This document shows, one piece after another, positions 5,656 to 6,422 of a stretch of 6,422 nucleotides of DNA. Source of the stretch: Moraxellaceae bacterium (lineage in GTDB: Bacteria > Pseudomonadota > Gammaproteobacteria > Pseudomonadales > Moraxellaceae); the NCBI GenBank assembly GCA_030146505.1, contig JASLCO010000208.1, positions 1-6,422 of the forward strand, written 5' to 3'. The first letter of the stretch is position 1, and every line of letters begins with the position of its first letter. The translations under genes and the position numbers were made by a program. The notes beneath the pieces are model-generated. The model was given only the letters and a program-made list of their open reading frames with translations. It made no database searches and was not told where the DNA came from.

Positions 5656-5882
5656 GTGCGCACCATCTTGATGCAAGGCGGCTGCTCTGCCCCATTCCGG
5701 TCATCCGCACCCAGAATGCCATCAATGAGCTGGCAACTGGCGATACTTTGCAGGTAGTTGCCACGGATCCGGGCGTCATGCACGACATTCCAGCCTGGTG
5801 CCGCATTCATGGCCACCGGGTGCTCAGCGCGGAAAAAGTGGAAAACGAATTTCATATCTGTATCGAAGTGGGTCAGAAGTAA
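5652..5882 (+). CDS. TusA-family sulfur-carrier protein
   Basis: The 76-residue product has the TusA signature LLCPIPVIR (11-19), in which Cys13 carries a persulfide passed on from a cysteine desulfurase or rhodanese. The fold LDARRLLCPxPV...GDTLQVVATDPGVMHDIPAWCRIHGH is typical of SirA/TusA proteins; a second cysteine is at 50. The start is GTG, overlapping the thiouridylase stop as GTGA, with GGAGG (5637-5641) 10 bases upstream, so translation is coupled. The likely partner is the upstream PP-loop protein, to which it would deliver sulfur for RNA thiolation. Whether it is the cell's only TusA or a dedicated paralogue cannot be told from this window. Its stop codon lies inside an NtrC-like site of the glnA control region. 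Confidence 0.92.
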   Translation: MSAHHLDARRLLCPIPVIRTQNAINELATGDTLQVVATDPGVMHDIPAWCRIHGHRVLSAEKVENEFHICIEVGQK

Positions 5883-5895
5883 CCAATTTGGTGCA
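5879..5895 (+). promoter_or_regulatory. NtrC-like binding site 1 upstream of glnA
   Basis: Compared with the NtrC consensus TGCACY-N5-GGTGCA, this site has a perfect right half (GGTGCA, 5890-5895) and a half-matching left half (ACC), 9 of 12 positions in all. It is centred near -127 from the predicted sigma-54 start and overlaps the tusA stop codon. Confidence 0.5.
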
Positions 5896-5897
5896 GA

Positions 5898-5903
5898 TAT
5901 AAA
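5898..5903 (+). promoter_or_regulatory. Possible sigma-70 -10 box between the NtrC-like sites
   Basis: TATAAA matches 5 of 6 positions of a -10 box, but no convincing -35 lies 16-18 bases upstream. Its position between the two NtrC-like sites recalls E. coli glnAp1, which NtrC represses. Weak evidence. Confidence 0.25.
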
Positions 5904-5909
5904 GATAAG

Positions 5910-5926
5910 TGCGTTTTTATGGTGCC
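5910..5926 (+). promoter_or_regulatory. NtrC-like binding site 2 upstream of glnA
   Basis: TGCGTT, TTTAT, GGTGCC agrees with the NtrC consensus at 9 of 12 positions. Its centre is 31 bases from that of site 1, about three helical turns, so two dimers could sit on one face of the DNA. It is centred near -97 from the predicted start. Confidence 0.5.
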
Positions 5927-5962
5927 GTTCCGGGAGTGGAGGGCGCCGACAGTAGCCGGCAA

Positions 5963-5978
5963 GCCGCAATCCTGCGGC
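5963..5978 (+). other. GCCGCA-ATCC-TGCGGC hairpin between the NtrC-like sites and the promoter
   Basis: The arms at 5963-5968 and 5973-5978 are perfect 6-bp complements around a 4-base loop. There is no U-tract after it. It could be a tusA transcript end structure or simply a chance palindrome in the DNA that loops between activator and promoter. Confidence 0.3.
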
Positions 5979-5988
5979 AAGCGGAGAC

Positions 5989-6004
5989 TGGTATGCATCT
6001 TGCT
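5989..6004 (+). promoter_or_regulatory. Sigma-54 (-24/-12) promoter of glnA
   Basis: TGGTATG-CATC-TTGCT matches the sigma-54 consensus TGGYRYR-N4-TTGCW at every specified position, with the required GG (5990-5991) and GC (6002-6003) separated by 10 bases. Transcription should start near 6015, giving a leader of about 80 bases. Upstream NtrC-like sites support nitrogen-limitation control. Confidence 0.8.
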
Positions 6005-6094
6005 CCCGTACGCGGCACGGTGTTCACGAGATCCCACGGAGCTCGAGGGCGCAACCTGAAACCCCAGTCATGCATGCTCCTGGAGAGATAAAAC

Positions 6095-6422
6095 ATGTCG
6101 AAGAAGACGCTTGGCCTGATCAAAGAACACGAAGCAAAGTGGGTTGATCTGCGCTTTACCGATACCCGTGGCAAGGAACAGCACGTTTCCTTCCCGGCCA
6201 GCACCATTGATGAAGAGACCTTCGTGTCCGGCAAGATGTTCGATGGTTCCTCCATTGCCGGTTGGAAGGGCATTGAAGCCTCCGACATGATCCTGCTGCC
6301 GGACGACGTGACCGCCTTCATCGATCCCTTCTTCGACGAGCCCACCGTTGTCATCACCTGCGACGTGATCGAGCCGACCAGCATGCAGGGCTACGAGCGC
6401 GATCCGCGTTCCATCGCCCGCC
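6095..6422 (+). CDS. glnA: Glutamine synthetase type I, N-terminal part (cut by window edge)
   Basis: The window contains the first 109 codons of a protein that ligates ammonia to glutamate with ATP in a cytosolic dodecamer. The sequence MSKKTLGLIKEHEAKWVDLRF, the motif MFDGSSIAGWKGI (48-60, with Asp50 of the ammonia site) and DPFFDEPTVVITCDV identify the N-terminal beta-grasp domain of GlnA. GGAG (6082-6085) is 9 bases before the ATG. The catalytic domain and the adenylylation tyrosine lie beyond the right edge and cannot be checked. Expression is probably driven by the sigma-54 promoter at 5989-6004 with NtrC. Pseudomonads have thiI upstream of glnA (memory); here another RNA-thiolation module takes that place. 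Confidence 0.97.
   Translation, partial: MSKKTLGLIKEHEAKWVDLRFTDTRGKEQHVSFPASTIDEETFVSGKMFDGSSIAGWKGIEASDMILLPDDVTAFIDPFFDEPTVVITCDVIEPTSMQGYERDPRSIAR

Noticed and set aside
6015..6094. Riboswitch or structured leader before glnA
   Set aside because: The roughly 80-base leader shows no known glutamine-responsive motif and no strong hairpin by eye. The known glnA RNA motif is, to my knowledge, cyanobacterial.

Overview
The window (GC-rich by eye, densely coded) comes from a gammaproteobacterium of the Pseudomonadales/Oceanospirillales type. The evidence is a monofunctional trpC followed by a convergent Vfr-type CRP regulator, an OsmC protein, a Coq7 hydroxylase and a HIT protein. From memory this is close to the Pseudomonas aeruginosa trpC-vfr-osmC-speD-coq7-HIT order, but here an unrecognised lipoprotein gene sits where speD would be. 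The genus cannot be fixed from the sequence alone.

Layout. 16-813 (+) trpC; 831-926 a pair of inverted REP-like repeats with a bidirectional terminator between them; 938-1573 (-) vfr/crp; 1574-1703 a divergent regulatory gap; 1704-2141 (+) an OsmC-family gene overlapping a lipoprotein gene (2138-2776, +); 2789-2816 a second bidirectional terminator; then three minus-strand genes read right to left: a secreted small alpha/beta protein (4448-4026), a HIT protein (3963-3619) and coq7 (3468-2830). A 59-nt symmetric imperfect palindrome lies between the HIT gene and coq7. From 4558 everything is on the plus strand: a PP-loop thiouridylase-like protein with a probable NFACT-R-like C-terminal region, a translationally coupled TusA-type sulfur carrier, and the first 109 codons of glnA, cut by the window edge.

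How it fits together. The left part is core metabolism (tryptophan, ubiquinone) plus a global cAMP regulator, arranged as convergent pairs separated by short U-tract hairpins. The right part holds two distinct stories. First, an apparent two-gene RNA sulfuration unit: a PP-loop ATPase with MnmA/ThiI-like Cys motifs, and a TusA protein that would feed it persulfide sulfur. Second, a glnA control region with an exact match to the sigma-54 -24/-12 consensus and two NtrC-like sites about three helical turns apart, one of them overlapping the tusA stop codon.

Most worth following up: the PP-loop/TusA module (predicted but unassigned RNA thiolation), the palindromic element upstream of coq7, the REP pair wrapped around a terminator, and the glnA promoter architecture. 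No CRISPR array, tRNA, rRNA, insertion sequence or phage gene was seen. No stretch longer than 300 bases lacks a gene.
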